This document shows positions 46,468-53,754 of a stretch of 64,000 bases of DNA, in pieces. The stretch's first letter is position 1; the number at the start of each line of letters is the position of its first letter. The notes under the pieces were generated by a model. The model was not told where the DNA came from. It worked only from the letters and a program-made list of their open reading frames with translations, and searched no databases. Made by a program: the position numbers and the translations under genes. This DNA comes from Bacteroidia bacterium (GTDB taxonomy: Bacteria > Bacteroidota > Bacteroidia > B-17B0 > Aurantibacillaceae): positions 37,472 through 101,471 of the forward strand of contig JADLED010000256.1 of the NCBI GenBank assembly GCA_020846335.1. Reading direction: 5' to 3'.

Positions 46468-48219
46468 ATGAAAACAAAATTAATTTTAGGGAGCATTCTA
46501 GCTTTAACAAATCTGGCATACGCGCAAGTATGGACAACGGGTCTAGGAGCAGTAACAACAACTGGGAAAGTAGGTATTGGTAACAATTTACCAAGTTTTA
46601 AACTTGATGTAAAATTGGCGGGCTCTTTGAATCCAACGTTTGACGGGCTATCCATCGATAATACAGGTTCCTCCATAGAACCCGGTATTCTTTTGAAGAA
46701 CACTAATGTCGGAGCTATAAGTTGGTCAATGAAATCTGTTCCAGGAAATTTGGGAGGAGGAGCCTGGAGATTGTCCAATGAAACTAACCAGGTCCCCGTA
46801 ATGGAAGTACTTGGTAATGGACAAACGTTTATACGAACTGTTGGTATAGGACCTAGTAATGGAAGACTTAATGTTGCTACAGTTAGTGAAGCCTATGCTG
46901 TAAGTGCCGATAATATTGGGCAATTTCATGCAACTGGTGTCCGTGCAGAGGCGGCGGGTAATGGTGCGGCAGGTAGTTTAAGCCGGGGAATGTTAAGCGT
47001 TGTTTATAATGCAGAAGAAAATCAAGGTGGGGATTTTAATGCTTATGGAGGAAGTAGGGCGAAAGGAATTATTTGTAAAGCCAGTGGAGGCACATCCAAT
47101 AATACTGGTGGACATTTCTTGTCTATCGGAAACTCTGCAGGTTCTGGAAGTAATTATGGAGCGTATGCCGAATCAAACACGAGTGGGTATGGCGTAGGTA
47201 TTTATGCAAAATCAATCGGAGCGTCACCAAATGGCTTTTACCACTATGGTGGAATTTTCGAATCCAATGGTGCAGGTAGTCCAAAAAATATAGGGTCTGC
47301 TTCTTATGCCGGCGGCGGTAGCGGATTTAATATAGGGGTTGTTGGCGCTGCCGATGGAACCGGGTCAAGTTGGATTCCAATGTTTCCCTTAACACATAAT
47401 ATTGGAGTTTACGGAACTGCTAATTTATCAGGGCCATATGCAAGTCCCAGCAACAATTGGGCCGGCTGGTTTGATAACGATGTAATGATTAATGGTACGG
47501 GCTACAATAGTGCGTTTAGTATTTTTACTTCCGATCGTAGGTTTAAAAAAGATATTAGAACTATCGAAAATGCAAGTTCTGTCATCGCTCATCTTAATCC
47601 AAGTACCTACTATATGACAACCGAAAATGAATACGGAATGCACTTTAGCTCTCAAAAACAATTTGGTTTTATATCTCAAGAAGTGGAAGCTATTTTACCG
47701 GATTTGGTAGCCACTGTTCATAAGCCTGCCAATGTTGACTCTACAGGAAAAGAGGTTACAAAAGCCATCGATTTTAAAGGGCTAAATTACATGGGCTTCA
47801 TTGCTCTATTAACCAAAGGTATGCAGGAACAGCAGTCGTTGATTCAATCGCAGCAGCAACAAATAGATGAACTCAAATCGCTTGTTTATTCATCGAACGG
47901 AAACAATTCTGCTAATAAAGGAGGAGCTAATTCCATCTCTGTTACTTTAAGCGATAAAAACGTACTGGTGTTAGATCAAAACGTGCCAAATCCTTTTGCT
48001 GAAAGCACAGTGATTTCTTACAACATACCTGAAGATTTTACCAAAGCACAAATTATTTTTATGACCAACGAAGGTAAAGTTATTAAGTCGCTCGACATTA
48101 CTGAAAAAGGTGCAGGAAGTTTAAATGTGTTTGCCAATGACTTAAGCCATGGCATGTACTCTTATTCATTAATTATTGACGGTAAAACCGTGGCCACCAA
48201 AAAAATGATTAAGGAATAA
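46468..48219 (+). CDS. Surface protein with S74 intramolecular chaperone and T9SS sorting domain
   Basis: The protein has a signal peptide (MKTKLILGSILALTNLAYAQ), a Gly-rich beta-repeat stalk at about residues 25-350 (GGDFNAYGGSRAKGIICKASGG), and a peptidase S74 (tail-fibre chaperone) domain beginning SDRRFKKDIRTIENA, where the Ser and Lys dyad of this self-cleaving family is expected. A coiled coil follows (GMQEQQSLIQSQQQQIDELKSLV). The last 80 residues are a T9SS type A sorting domain (NVPNPFAESTVISY, HGMYSYSLIIDGKTV). It is probably a trimeric surface fibre. It ends 34 bp before its terminator. Confidence 0.88.
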   Translation: MKTKLILGSILALTNLAYAQVWTTGLGAVTTTGKVGIGNNLPSFKLDVKLAGSLNPTFDGLSIDNTGSSIEPGILLKNTNVGAISWSMKSVPGNLGGGAWRLSNETNQVPVMEVLGNGQTFIRTVGIGPSNGRLNVATVSEAYAVSADNIGQFHATGVRAEAAGNGAAGSLSRGMLSVVYNAEENQGGDFNAYGGSRAKGIICKASGGTSNNTGGHFLSIGNSAGSGSNYGAYAESNTSGYGVGIYAKSIGASPNGFYHYGGIFESNGAGSPKNIGSASYAGGGSGFNIGVVGAADGTGSSWIPMFPLTHNIGVYGTANLSGPYASPSNNWAGWFDNDVMINGTGYNSAFSIFTSDRRFKKDIRTIENASSVIAHLNPSTYYMTTENEYGMHFSSQKQFGFISQEVEAILPDLVATVHKPANVDSTGKEVTKAIDFKGLNYMGFIALLTKGMQEQQSLIQSQQQQIDELKSLVYSSNGNNSANKGGANSISVTLSDKNVLVLDQNVPNPFAESTVISYNIPEDFTKAQIIFMTNEGKVIKSLDITEKGAGSLNVFANDLSHGMYSYSLIIDGKTVATKKMIKE

Positions 48220-48253
48220 TTGAAATTAAACCCATAAGATTAACAAACAACCC

Positions 48254-48290
48254 AAAAGCGGTTCATTAAGTTGAACCGCTTTTTTATTTT
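48254..48290 (+). terminator. Rho-independent terminator after S74/T9SS gene
   Basis: AAAAGCGGTTCA pairs with TTGAACCGCTTTT around a 5-nt loop, followed by TTTATTTTT. It closes the plus-strand unit and faces the minus-strand tRNA region. Confidence 0.88.
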
Positions 48291-48297
48291 TAGAAAT

Positions 48298-48333
48298 GCA
48301 AAAAAAATCCGCCCCGATAGCTTTCGGGGCGGA
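48298..48333 (-). terminator. Terminator-like hairpin after leftmost tRNA remnant
   Basis: TCCGCCCCGA pairs with TCGGGGCGGA, with a 6-nt loop, followed by a U-run on the minus strand. It is followed on the plus strand by GGAGTGATTTTTTATGTGCTCCC, a sequence shared with the next hairpin-tRNA junction at 48432-48456. Confidence 0.7.
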
Positions 48334-48346
48334 GTGATTTTTTATG

Positions 48347-48410
48347 TGCTCCCCCCTGGGCTTCACGCCTCCGATTTCCTTCGGCGGATAAACTTCTCGC
48401 CAGGTTGGGT
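48347..48410 (-). pseudogene. 3' tRNA remnant with insertion in T-loop
   Basis: On the minus strand the acceptor end GGGGGGAGCA and the T-stem halves CCTGG and CCAGG match the intact tRNA, but the seven-base T-loop is replaced by about 41 bases containing CGCC/GGCG arms. The anticodon and D-arms are not present. It is a broken tRNA copy. Confidence 0.6.
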
Positions 48411-48438
48411 AAAATAAAAAACTCCGCTTGCGCGGAGT
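48411..48438 (-). terminator. Terminator-like hairpin after second tRNA remnant
   Basis: ACTCCGC pairs with GCGGAGT around TTGC, with a U-rich minus-strand tail. It copies the terminator-tRNA layout of the other units. Confidence 0.7.
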
Positions 48439-48449
48439 GATTTTTTATG

Positions 48450-48517
48450 TGCTCCCACCTGGGCTCGAACCAGGGACCCTCAGCCCCGATAGCTATCGGG
48501 GGAGTCTGATGCTCTAA
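48450..48517 (-). pseudogene. tRNA remnant with palindrome in the anticodon loop
   Basis: On the minus strand TTAGAGCATCAGACTC and CTGAGGGTCCCTGGTTCG match the intact tRNA through the T-arm and acceptor end. The five bases ATAAT of the anticodon loop are replaced by a perfect 18-bp palindrome, CCCCGATAGCTATCGGGG (48484-48501). The 5' acceptor strand and D-stem are missing; GIY-YIG gene sequence takes their place. Confidence 0.8.
48484..48501. repeat. Perfect 18-bp palindrome CCCCGATAGCTATCGGGG
   Basis: It interrupts the anticodon loop of a tRNA remnant. A close relative (CCCCGATAGCTTTCGGGG) forms the hairpin at 48311-48329. I infer a dispersed palindromic repeat. Confidence 0.8.
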
Positions 48518-48804
48518 GTGTACTTTAATTTAAGCTTTAACTGCATCTCAGGATATTTTATGAGATTGAAAATATAAACGCTGCTTTTCATCCGCTTTAT
48601 GTGCTTTTCTATTTTAAGTGCCTGAGAATAGGTTTCACATTCTATAGCTAATACTAAGCGCCAGTCTTCTGCTTTTGCTGTAAACCTATTCTCACCATAT
48701 TCGTGAGCATTGTGTTTCTTAATCCTTGACTCCAAATCCTGTTGACAAGCACCTATGTAATGACATTGAAGTTTTTCACTATACAATATGTAACAACAAA
48801 TCAT
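48514..48804 (-). CDS. GIY-YIG family endonuclease-like protein
   Basis: The ATG at 48804 replaces the track start at 48852, which lies in the tRNA and its terminator. The 96-residue product has the family motifs YILYSEKLQCHYIGACQQDLESRIKKHN, where CYILY...YIG stands for GIY-YIG, and the YSQALKIEKHIKRMKS helix with the catalytic-type glutamate. It matches small stand-alone GIY-YIG proteins that are abundant in Bacteroidota. The stop codon TAG is within TTAGAGCATC, a tRNA D-arm sequence, so the gene is fused to a tRNA remnant. It lies just behind the terminator of the intact tRNA gene. Confidence 0.87.
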   Translation of the reverse strand: MICCYILYSEKLQCHYIGACQQDLESRIKKHNAHEYGENRFTAKAEDWRLVLAIECETYSQALKIEKHIKRMKSSVYIFNLIKYPEMQLKLKLKYT

Positions 48805-48809
48805 GGTAC

Positions 48810-48840
48810 AAAAAAAACCCCGGAATATTTCTCCGGGGTT
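48810..48840 (-). terminator. Rho-independent terminator after intact tRNA
   Basis: AACCCCGGA pairs with TCCGGGGTT around a 7-nt loop, and the minus-strand tail is TTTTTTT. It ends the tRNA transcript four bases after the discriminator and precedes the GIY-YIG gene. Confidence 0.82.
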
Positions 48841-48843
48841 CAG

Positions 48844-48917
48844 TGCTCCCACCTGGGCTCGAACCAGGGACCCTCAGATTATGAGTCTGATGCTCTAACC
48901 GGCTGAGCTATAGGAGC
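48844..48917 (-). tRNA. tRNA with CAT anticodon (Met, or lysidine Ile)
   Basis: On the minus strand the 74-nt sequence folds into a full cloverleaf: acceptor GCTCCTA/TGGGAGC with discriminator A, D-arm AGCTCAGCCGGTTAGAGC, anticodon arm CAGACTCATAATCTG with anticodon CAT, and T-arm CCTGGTTCGAGCCCAGG. The CCA end is not encoded. CAT can be elongator Met or tRNA-Ile2 (modified C); sequence alone does not separate them for me. It is the only intact member of a tRNA-derived cluster. Confidence 0.92.
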
Positions 48918-48985
48918 GGTTAGTTTTTTGGCTTACGCCTATTTCAAGTTCTTCATCCAAACTTCAACTCCGATAATTTTCGGAA

Positions 48986-49060
48986 GAGTTTGATGCTCCC
49001 TGCCTGCCGTTGCTCCGGCCTGCGCGACGGCAGGCAGGTAACCGGCTGAGCTATAGGAGC
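48986..49060 (-). pseudogene. 5' tRNA remnant with palindromes in D-loop and anticodon loop
   Basis: On the minus strand GCTCCTATAGCTCAGCCGGTTA is identical to the 5' end of the intact tRNA. A 40-bp palindromic element (48999-49038) follows, then GAGCATCAAACTC (one mismatch to the tRNA), then a hairpin TTCCGAAAATTATCGGA where the anticodon loop should be. The T-arm and acceptor 3' strand are not recognisable. Confidence 0.8.
48999..49038. repeat. 40-bp palindromic element with 12-bp arms
   Basis: CCTGCCTGCCGT and ACGGCAGGCAGG form perfect 12-bp arms around a GC-rich 16-nt centre. It splits a tRNA D-loop between GGTTA and GAGCATC with no loss of tRNA sequence. Confidence 0.82.
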
Positions 49061-49121
49061 GTATTAAATTTCCGGTTTAGGCTTGCAAAAATAGATAAAT
49101 ACCCCATATTTGCAAAATAAA

Positions 49122-49751
49122 TTGAAACACGTAAAAAATATCATTTTCGATTTGGGTGGTGTTATCATTAATCTGGACATCGATCAAACCATCTACGAAT
49201 TCAACAAACTTTCGTCGGTGCCTTTTGAAAGTTTTTACACCCAAAAAAAACAAATCGACCTGTTTAATTCTTTTGATAAAGGCACAATTTCTGACTACGA
49301 TTTTTTTAATCACATTCGTACTCTTTTGCGTTTTACCGGGCCCGACGAAGCACTCCTCAACGCATGGAATGCCATGCTCTTGGGCGTACCCGAACACCGG
49401 CTGGATCTGCTCATAGATGCCAAACAAAACTACAACACTTTTTTACTTAGCAACACTAACGAAACACACATTACCTCTTTTGAAAGAGATTTGTATTTAA
49501 CCCATGGCGTAAAAAACTTTGCCGATTATTTTGAAGAAGTGCATTACTCCTGCCGCATGGGCATGCGCAAACCTGACAAAGAAATATTTGAATTTGTATT
49601 GCAAAAAAACAAACTCATTCCCGAAGAAACTATTTTTATCGACGACTCCATTCAACACGTTAAAGGCGCCGGCGAATGCGGCATAAACGCTTATCTGCTG
49701 CAACCAGGCATGGAAGTTGGCGACCTGCTTGCCGAACTTAAACTGTTATAA
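49122..49751 (+). CDS. HAD-superfamily hydrolase (subfamily IA type)
   Basis: The protein has motif I in IIFDLGGVIINLD (nucleophile Asp), motif II in FLLSNTN, motif III Lys in RKPDKEIF and motif IV in IFIDDSIQHVKGA. It is a small-molecule phosphatase or dehalogenase-type enzyme; the substrate is unknown. No ATG lies near the start. The TTG at 49122 gives MKHVKNIIFDLGG, which fits homologues better than the track start TTG at 49110. It overlaps the convergent hydrolase gene by 14 bp. Confidence 0.85.
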   Translation: MKHVKNIIFDLGGVIINLDIDQTIYEFNKLSSVPFESFYTQKKQIDLFNSFDKGTISDYDFFNHIRTLLRFTGPDEALLNAWNAMLLGVPEHRLDLLIDAKQNYNTFLLSNTNETHITSFERDLYLTHGVKNFADYFEEVHYSCRMGMRKPDKEIFEFVLQKNKLIPEETIFIDDSIQHVKGAGECGINAYLLQPGMEVGDLLAELKLL

Positions 49752-50508
49752 AGCCTGTCACGGCTTCAAAAAACTCTTTTGGCTTTTCGGCATGTACCCA
49801 ATGACCGGCATTTTCAATAGTTACAATTTTTAAATTACTGAATCGGTTGTTAAAATCTTCCAAATCCTGAGCGTTTACATAGTTTGATTTTTCTCCGCGC
49901 ACGATCAAAGTATTTGTTGGGCTTTTAAATTCCGGCACGGCCACACCTATTTCATGGTATTTTTCATAAATCGTGTTTAAATTAAATCGCCAATCCATGC
50001 GGCTGTTGGCCGTATCCTTCCAATAAATGTTCTTGAGTAGAAATTGACGTGTGCCAAAATCGGTAATATGCTGTTCCATAATGGCTTCAGCCTCCTTACG
50101 GTTACTCACAAAATCAAAATCAACTGCATGAAGGGCTGCAAACACATTGTCGTGATGTGGCTCATAGGCTCTGGCAGCTATGTCGGCAATTATTAATTGT
50201 GAGGCGATTCCCGGAAATAGTTTTTCGAAAAACAACACGGTTTTGCCGCCCATGCTGTGGCCAAGTAATTTCGGCTGTTTCAGGGCATGATCGTTTATAA
50301 ACTCCAATAAATCTTCGGCCATTAATTCATAGTTCCACTCATTGCTGTGCGGCGAAAGGCCATGATTTCTTTGATCAACTGTAAAAACTTTGAATCCTTT
50401 TTCAGCAAAATTTTTGGCCAATGTATTCCAGTTATCACTTTGTCCAAACAATCCATGTAATATAATTAATGGCTGCCCTTCTCCAAATTCTCTGTATGCT
50501 AATTTCAT
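49738..50508 (-). CDS. Alpha/beta hydrolase, YbfF-like
   Basis: The 256-residue protein has the esterase pattern: oxyanion-hole HGLFGQSDNW, nucleophile elbow GHSMGGKT, and catalytic His in AGHWVHAEKP. Sequence order and length resemble YbfF-type esterases. The substrate is unknown. It is followed on the same strand, upstream, by pdxJ with 49 bp between. Confidence 0.88.
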   Translation of the reverse strand: MKLAYREFGEGQPLIILHGLFGQSDNWNTLAKNFAEKGFKVFTVDQRNHGLSPHSNEWNYELMAEDLLEFINDHALKQPKLLGHSMGGKTVLFFEKLFPGIASQLIIADIAARAYEPHHDNVFAALHAVDFDFVSNRKEAEAIMEQHITDFGTRQFLLKNIYWKDTANSRMDWRFNLNTIYEKYHEIGVAVPEFKSPTNTLIVRGEKSNYVNAQDLEDFNNRFSNLKIVTIENAGHWVHAEKPKEFFEAVTGFITV

Positions 50509-50557
50509 CTATGCTCTAAAGTTAATCATTACCGGAGGCAAACAACTGGGCTATCAC

Positions 50558-51277
50558 TTAATCTTTTAATTGCCGCAAATACATCTGTACGGTGTTTTCC
50601 ATTCCAAAATACAAAGCATCGCTTATTAAAGCGTGTCCAATCGAAACCTCAAGTAATCCAACAACATGTTGTTTAAAATATGCCAGATTCTGAAGGCTTA
50701 GGTCGTGCCCGGCATTAATGCCCAAACCCAGATCCAGTGCTCTTTTTGCGGCCGCACTAAATGGAGCCACGGCACTCTCTTTTGTGGTACTGTATAGCCT
50801 GGCGTATTCTTCGGTGTAAAGTTCAATACGGTCGGTTCCTGTTGTTTTAGCGCCTTCTATCATCCGTACGTTTGCATCCACAAATATGGAGGTGCGTATT
50901 CCGGCCTGTTTAAAAAGCGCAATTGTATCTGTTAAATAATCTTTATTCAAAATGGTATCCCAACCGTGGTCGCTGGTTAATTGCCCTTGTACATCCGGTA
51001 CCAATGTTACCTGATTCGGTTTTACTGCTAACACCAGGTCCACAAATTTTTTTTCTTTTGGATTACCTTCAATATTAAACTCGGTGCTTAGTATTGGTTT
51101 TAGTTCCCTCACATCGTTGTAGGTGATGTGTCGCTCGTCGGGACGCGGATGCACCGTGATGCCCTGAGCGCCAAAGCGTTCAATGTCTTGCGCCATCTTA
51201 ACAAGATTGGGCACATTGCCGCCACGCGCATTACGCAGGGTGGCAATTTTATTAATATTAACGCTTAGTTTAGTCAT
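50558..51277 (-). CDS. pdxJ: Pyridoxine 5'-phosphate synthase
   Basis: PdxJ condenses 1-deoxyxylulose phosphate with aminoacetone phosphate to make vitamin B6 phosphate. The motifs SVNINKIATLRNARGGNVPNL, GITVHPRPDERHI and NAGHDLSLQNL are those of the family. The 239-residue length is normal. Confidence 0.96.
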   Translation of the reverse strand: MTKLSVNINKIATLRNARGGNVPNLVKMAQDIERFGAQGITVHPRPDERHITYNDVRELKPILSTEFNIEGNPKEKKFVDLVLAVKPNQVTLVPDVQGQLTSDHGWDTILNKDYLTDTIALFKQAGIRTSIFVDANVRMIEGAKTTGTDRIELYTEEYARLYSTTKESAVAPFSAAAKRALDLGLGINAGHDLSLQNLAYFKQHVVGLLEVSIGHALISDALYFGMENTVQMYLRQLKD

Positions 51278-51341
51278 TTGTTACGTGTTATAAGTGATTT
51301 GCGATTTTTTATTAAAACCTCAGCAAAACTAATTAATTTAC

Positions 51342-51349
51342 TACTTTTG
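51342..51349 (+). promoter_or_regulatory. Bacteroidota -7 box TACTTTTG
   Basis: TACTTTTG matches TAnnTTTG exactly and ends 10 bp before the ATG of the CBS protein. No convincing -33 box. The transcript would be nearly leaderless. Confidence 0.4.
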
Positions 51350-51359
51350 GAAAAGTAAA

Positions 51360-52022
51360 ATGTTAGCAGGCGATTTAATAACCGACGAAATACCTCCTCT
51401 TAAAACAACCGACACCGTAGAAATGGCGCTGGACTGGATGGAACAGTTTAAAGTGTCGCATCTGGCTGTGGTAAACAACCGGGAATTGGTAGGCCTTGTT
51501 TCTGAAACCGATTTGCTGGACTATGAACATCCTGAACAGGAAATCAGTGCCAGTAAATTGCACCTCATGCGTCCTGCCATTCATCATTACCAACATACCT
51601 ACGATTTGCTGCGCTTAATGAGCAGCCTTAATCTTACACTTATTCCGGTAATTGACGAAAAAGAACTTTATAAAGGCTGCATTACTTTACAAGGCATTGT
51701 GCAAAACCTTAGCAACATGGCATCGGTGCAAAACCCGGGCGGTGTTATAGTTTTGGAAATGAATCAACACGATTATTCGGTAACACACATCGGAAATATT
51801 ATTGAAGGTAACGAAGCTAAAATATTAAGTCTTCACGTATCGTCGCAACCCGACAGCACCAAAATTGAAGTGACAATTAAAGTGAACCGCGAAAACCTGA
51901 GCCCAATTATTCAAACCTTTAACCGGTATAATTATTCTGTAAAGGCCACCTTTCAGCAGGGCGACTACAACAAGGGTTTAGACGACCGCCTAAATGAATT
52001 CATGCACTTTTTAAACATCTGA
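51360..52022 (+). CDS. CBS-domain pair protein with C-terminal ACT-like domain
   Basis: Residues 1-120 hold two CBS motifs (AGDLITDEIPPLKTTDTVEMALDWM and LRLMSSLNLTLIPVIDEKELYKGCIT), which bind adenine nucleotides. The C-terminal 90 residues look like an ACT-type fold (IVLEMNQHDYSVTHIGNIIEGNEAKIL). Such proteins sense ligands and regulate partners; the partner is unknown. It is often near pdxJ/NAD-related genes in Bacteroidota, but I infer nothing further. The end overlaps convergent truB by 12 bp. Confidence 0.86.
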   Translation: MLAGDLITDEIPPLKTTDTVEMALDWMEQFKVSHLAVVNNRELVGLVSETDLLDYEHPEQEISASKLHLMRPAIHHYQHTYDLLRLMSSLNLTLIPVIDEKELYKGCITLQGIVQNLSNMASVQNPGGVIVLEMNQHDYSVTHIGNIIEGNEAKILSLHVSSQPDSTKIEVTIKVNRENLSPIIQTFNRYNYSVKATFQQGDYNKGLDDRLNEFMHFLNI

Positions 52023-52727
52023 TTTAACACTCAGCGTTTCAGAAAACTGATTGGGTGTAACTGCATCCAACAATTTAAAATCGCCAATGCGTGTGCGACA
52101 CAGTTTGGTAAGGTGTGCACCGCTGCTTAAGGCCAAACCAAAATCGCGGGCAATGCTGCGGATATAGGTGCCTTTACTGCACACAATTCTAAAATCAACC
52201 CTTGGCAATTGAATGTTACTCAATTCAAATTCCTTGATTTCCACTTCGCGCGATTTTAATTCGGTTTCCACACCAGCCCTCGCCAGTTCGTAGGCACGCA
52301 CACCATCTATCATTACCGCGCTAAATAATGGCGGCACCTGTTGTATTTTTCCTATAAAGGTTTTAGCAGTATCCTGTAGCATTTGTGGCGTAATGTGTTC
52401 TGTTGGATATTCCTTATCAACCGGTTTTTCCAGATCGTAACAAGGCGTGGTTGCTCCAATAAAAAAAGTGCCGGTGTATTCTTTTTCCATGCCCATTAAA
52501 TCGTTAATGGTTTTGGTTTTTTTTCCGGTACAAACAATCAGCAGGCCGGTTGCAAGCGGGTCGAGTGTGCCGGCATGACCAACTTTTGGTTTGGTTTTAA
52601 CCCCATCGTGTGTTAATGAGGAATGGTTTTTAATAGCGTGTTTGATTTTATTAACTGCCTGAAAGCTGCTCCAGGTGTAGGGTTTGTCTATCAGGATAAT
52701 TTCGCCTGTGTAAAAATTGTAACTCAT
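52011..52727 (-). CDS. truB: tRNA pseudouridine(55) synthase TruB
   Basis: TruB makes pseudouridine 55 in the T-loop of tRNAs. The catalytic Asp is in GHAGTLDPLATGLL, with downstream motifs YTGTFFIGATTPCYDLE and CSKGTYIRSIARDFG. The 238-residue length is normal for the short form without the C-terminal PUA extension. Confidence 0.96.
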   Translation of the reverse strand: MSYNFYTGEIILIDKPYTWSSFQAVNKIKHAIKNHSSLTHDGVKTKPKVGHAGTLDPLATGLLIVCTGKKTKTINDLMGMEKEYTGTFFIGATTPCYDLEKPVDKEYPTEHITPQMLQDTAKTFIGKIQQVPPLFSAVMIDGVRAYELARAGVETELKSREVEIKEFELSNIQLPRVDFRIVCSKGTYIRSIARDFGLALSSGAHLTKLCRTRIGDFKLLDAVTPNQFSETLSVKSDV

Positions 52728-52755
52728 TTATTCCTGATTGTGTAAGCGCCTATTT

Positions 52756-53709
52756 TTAAAACACTTCGCGGGCAACGGCTTTGGTGGCTTCTGAAGCGCC
52801 CATGGTATAAAAATGCAGACAGGGCACATTGGCTTTAACCAGTTCTTTGCTTTGTTGTATGCACCACTCAATGCCCACCTGTTTTATTTGCTTGTCGTCC
52901 TTGCATTTTTCCAACTGCTCGTAAAACGGTTGTGGAATGTCGATGTGAAACACTTTTGGCAGGGTGGTAATTTGTTTTTTGCTGCTGAGTATTTTTAACC
53001 CAGGTATGATTGGCACATTAATTCCGTTTTTCCGGCAAAGGTTTACAAACTCAAAATACTTGCTGTTATCAAAAAACATTTGGGTAACAATGTATTCGGC
53101 TCCAGCATCCACCTTAGCTTTCAGGTATTTTAAATCGCTGATCATGTTGGGCGCCTCAAAATGTTTTTCGGGATAACCGGCAACGCCGATGCAAAAATTG
53201 GTAGGCGCGGCATCTTTCATTTCTTCATCAAGGTACTTGGCCTGATTCATTTCAGTAATTTGTTTTACCAAATCCAAACCGTAGTGATGGCCATTAGGTT
53301 CGGGCACAAATGAGGCTTCGGTTTTTATGCTGTCGCCGCGTAAGGCCAACACGTTGTCAATTCCTAAAAATTGCAAATCAATAAGGGCGTTTTCGGTTTC
53401 TTCTTTTGTAAATCCGCCACAAATAATGTGAGGCACTGCTTCCACCTGATACTTGTTCATGATGGCCGCGCAAATACCAACGGTGCCCGGACGCTTACGG
53501 ATGCTCACTTTTTCGAGGTAACCGCCATCGCGTTTTTTGTAAATGTATTCTTCGCGGTGGTAAGTAACATCCACAAAGGCGGGTTTAAACTCCATGAGCG
53601 GATCAATGCCATCGTAAATGCTTTGAATGCTTTTGCCTTTGAGTGGCGGAAGTATTTCTATTGAAAAAAGTGTTTGCTTGCTTTGTCCCAGTTTTTGTGT
53701 CAGCTTCAT
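52756..53709 (-). CDS. metF: Methylenetetrahydrofolate reductase
   Basis: MetF reduces methylene-THF to methyl-THF using FAD and NADH. The motifs FSIEILPPL, DVTYHREEY, LALRGDS and KYLKAKVDAGAEYIVTQMFFDNSKYF are family markers. The 317-residue length is normal for the bacterial enzyme. Confidence 0.96.
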   Translation of the reverse strand: MKLTQKLGQSKQTLFSIEILPPLKGKSIQSIYDGIDPLMEFKPAFVDVTYHREEYIYKKRDGGYLEKVSIRKRPGTVGICAAIMNKYQVEAVPHIICGGFTKEETENALIDLQFLGIDNVLALRGDSIKTEASFVPEPNGHHYGLDLVKQITEMNQAKYLDEEMKDAAPTNFCIGVAGYPEKHFEAPNMISDLKYLKAKVDAGAEYIVTQMFFDNSKYFEFVNLCRKNGINVPIIPGLKILSSKKQITTLPKVFHIDIPQPFYEQLEKCKDDKQIKQVGIEWCIQQSKELVKANVPCLHFYTMGASEATKAVAREVF

Positions 53710-53754
53710 AGTTTTAAGCCATTAAGGAATTATTTTTTTCCTTTATTTATTTTA

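Noticed and set aside
48514-48852. GIY-YIG start at 48852 from the ORF track
   Set aside because: It would begin inside the tRNA gene and its terminator; the ATG at 48804 gives the family N-terminus.
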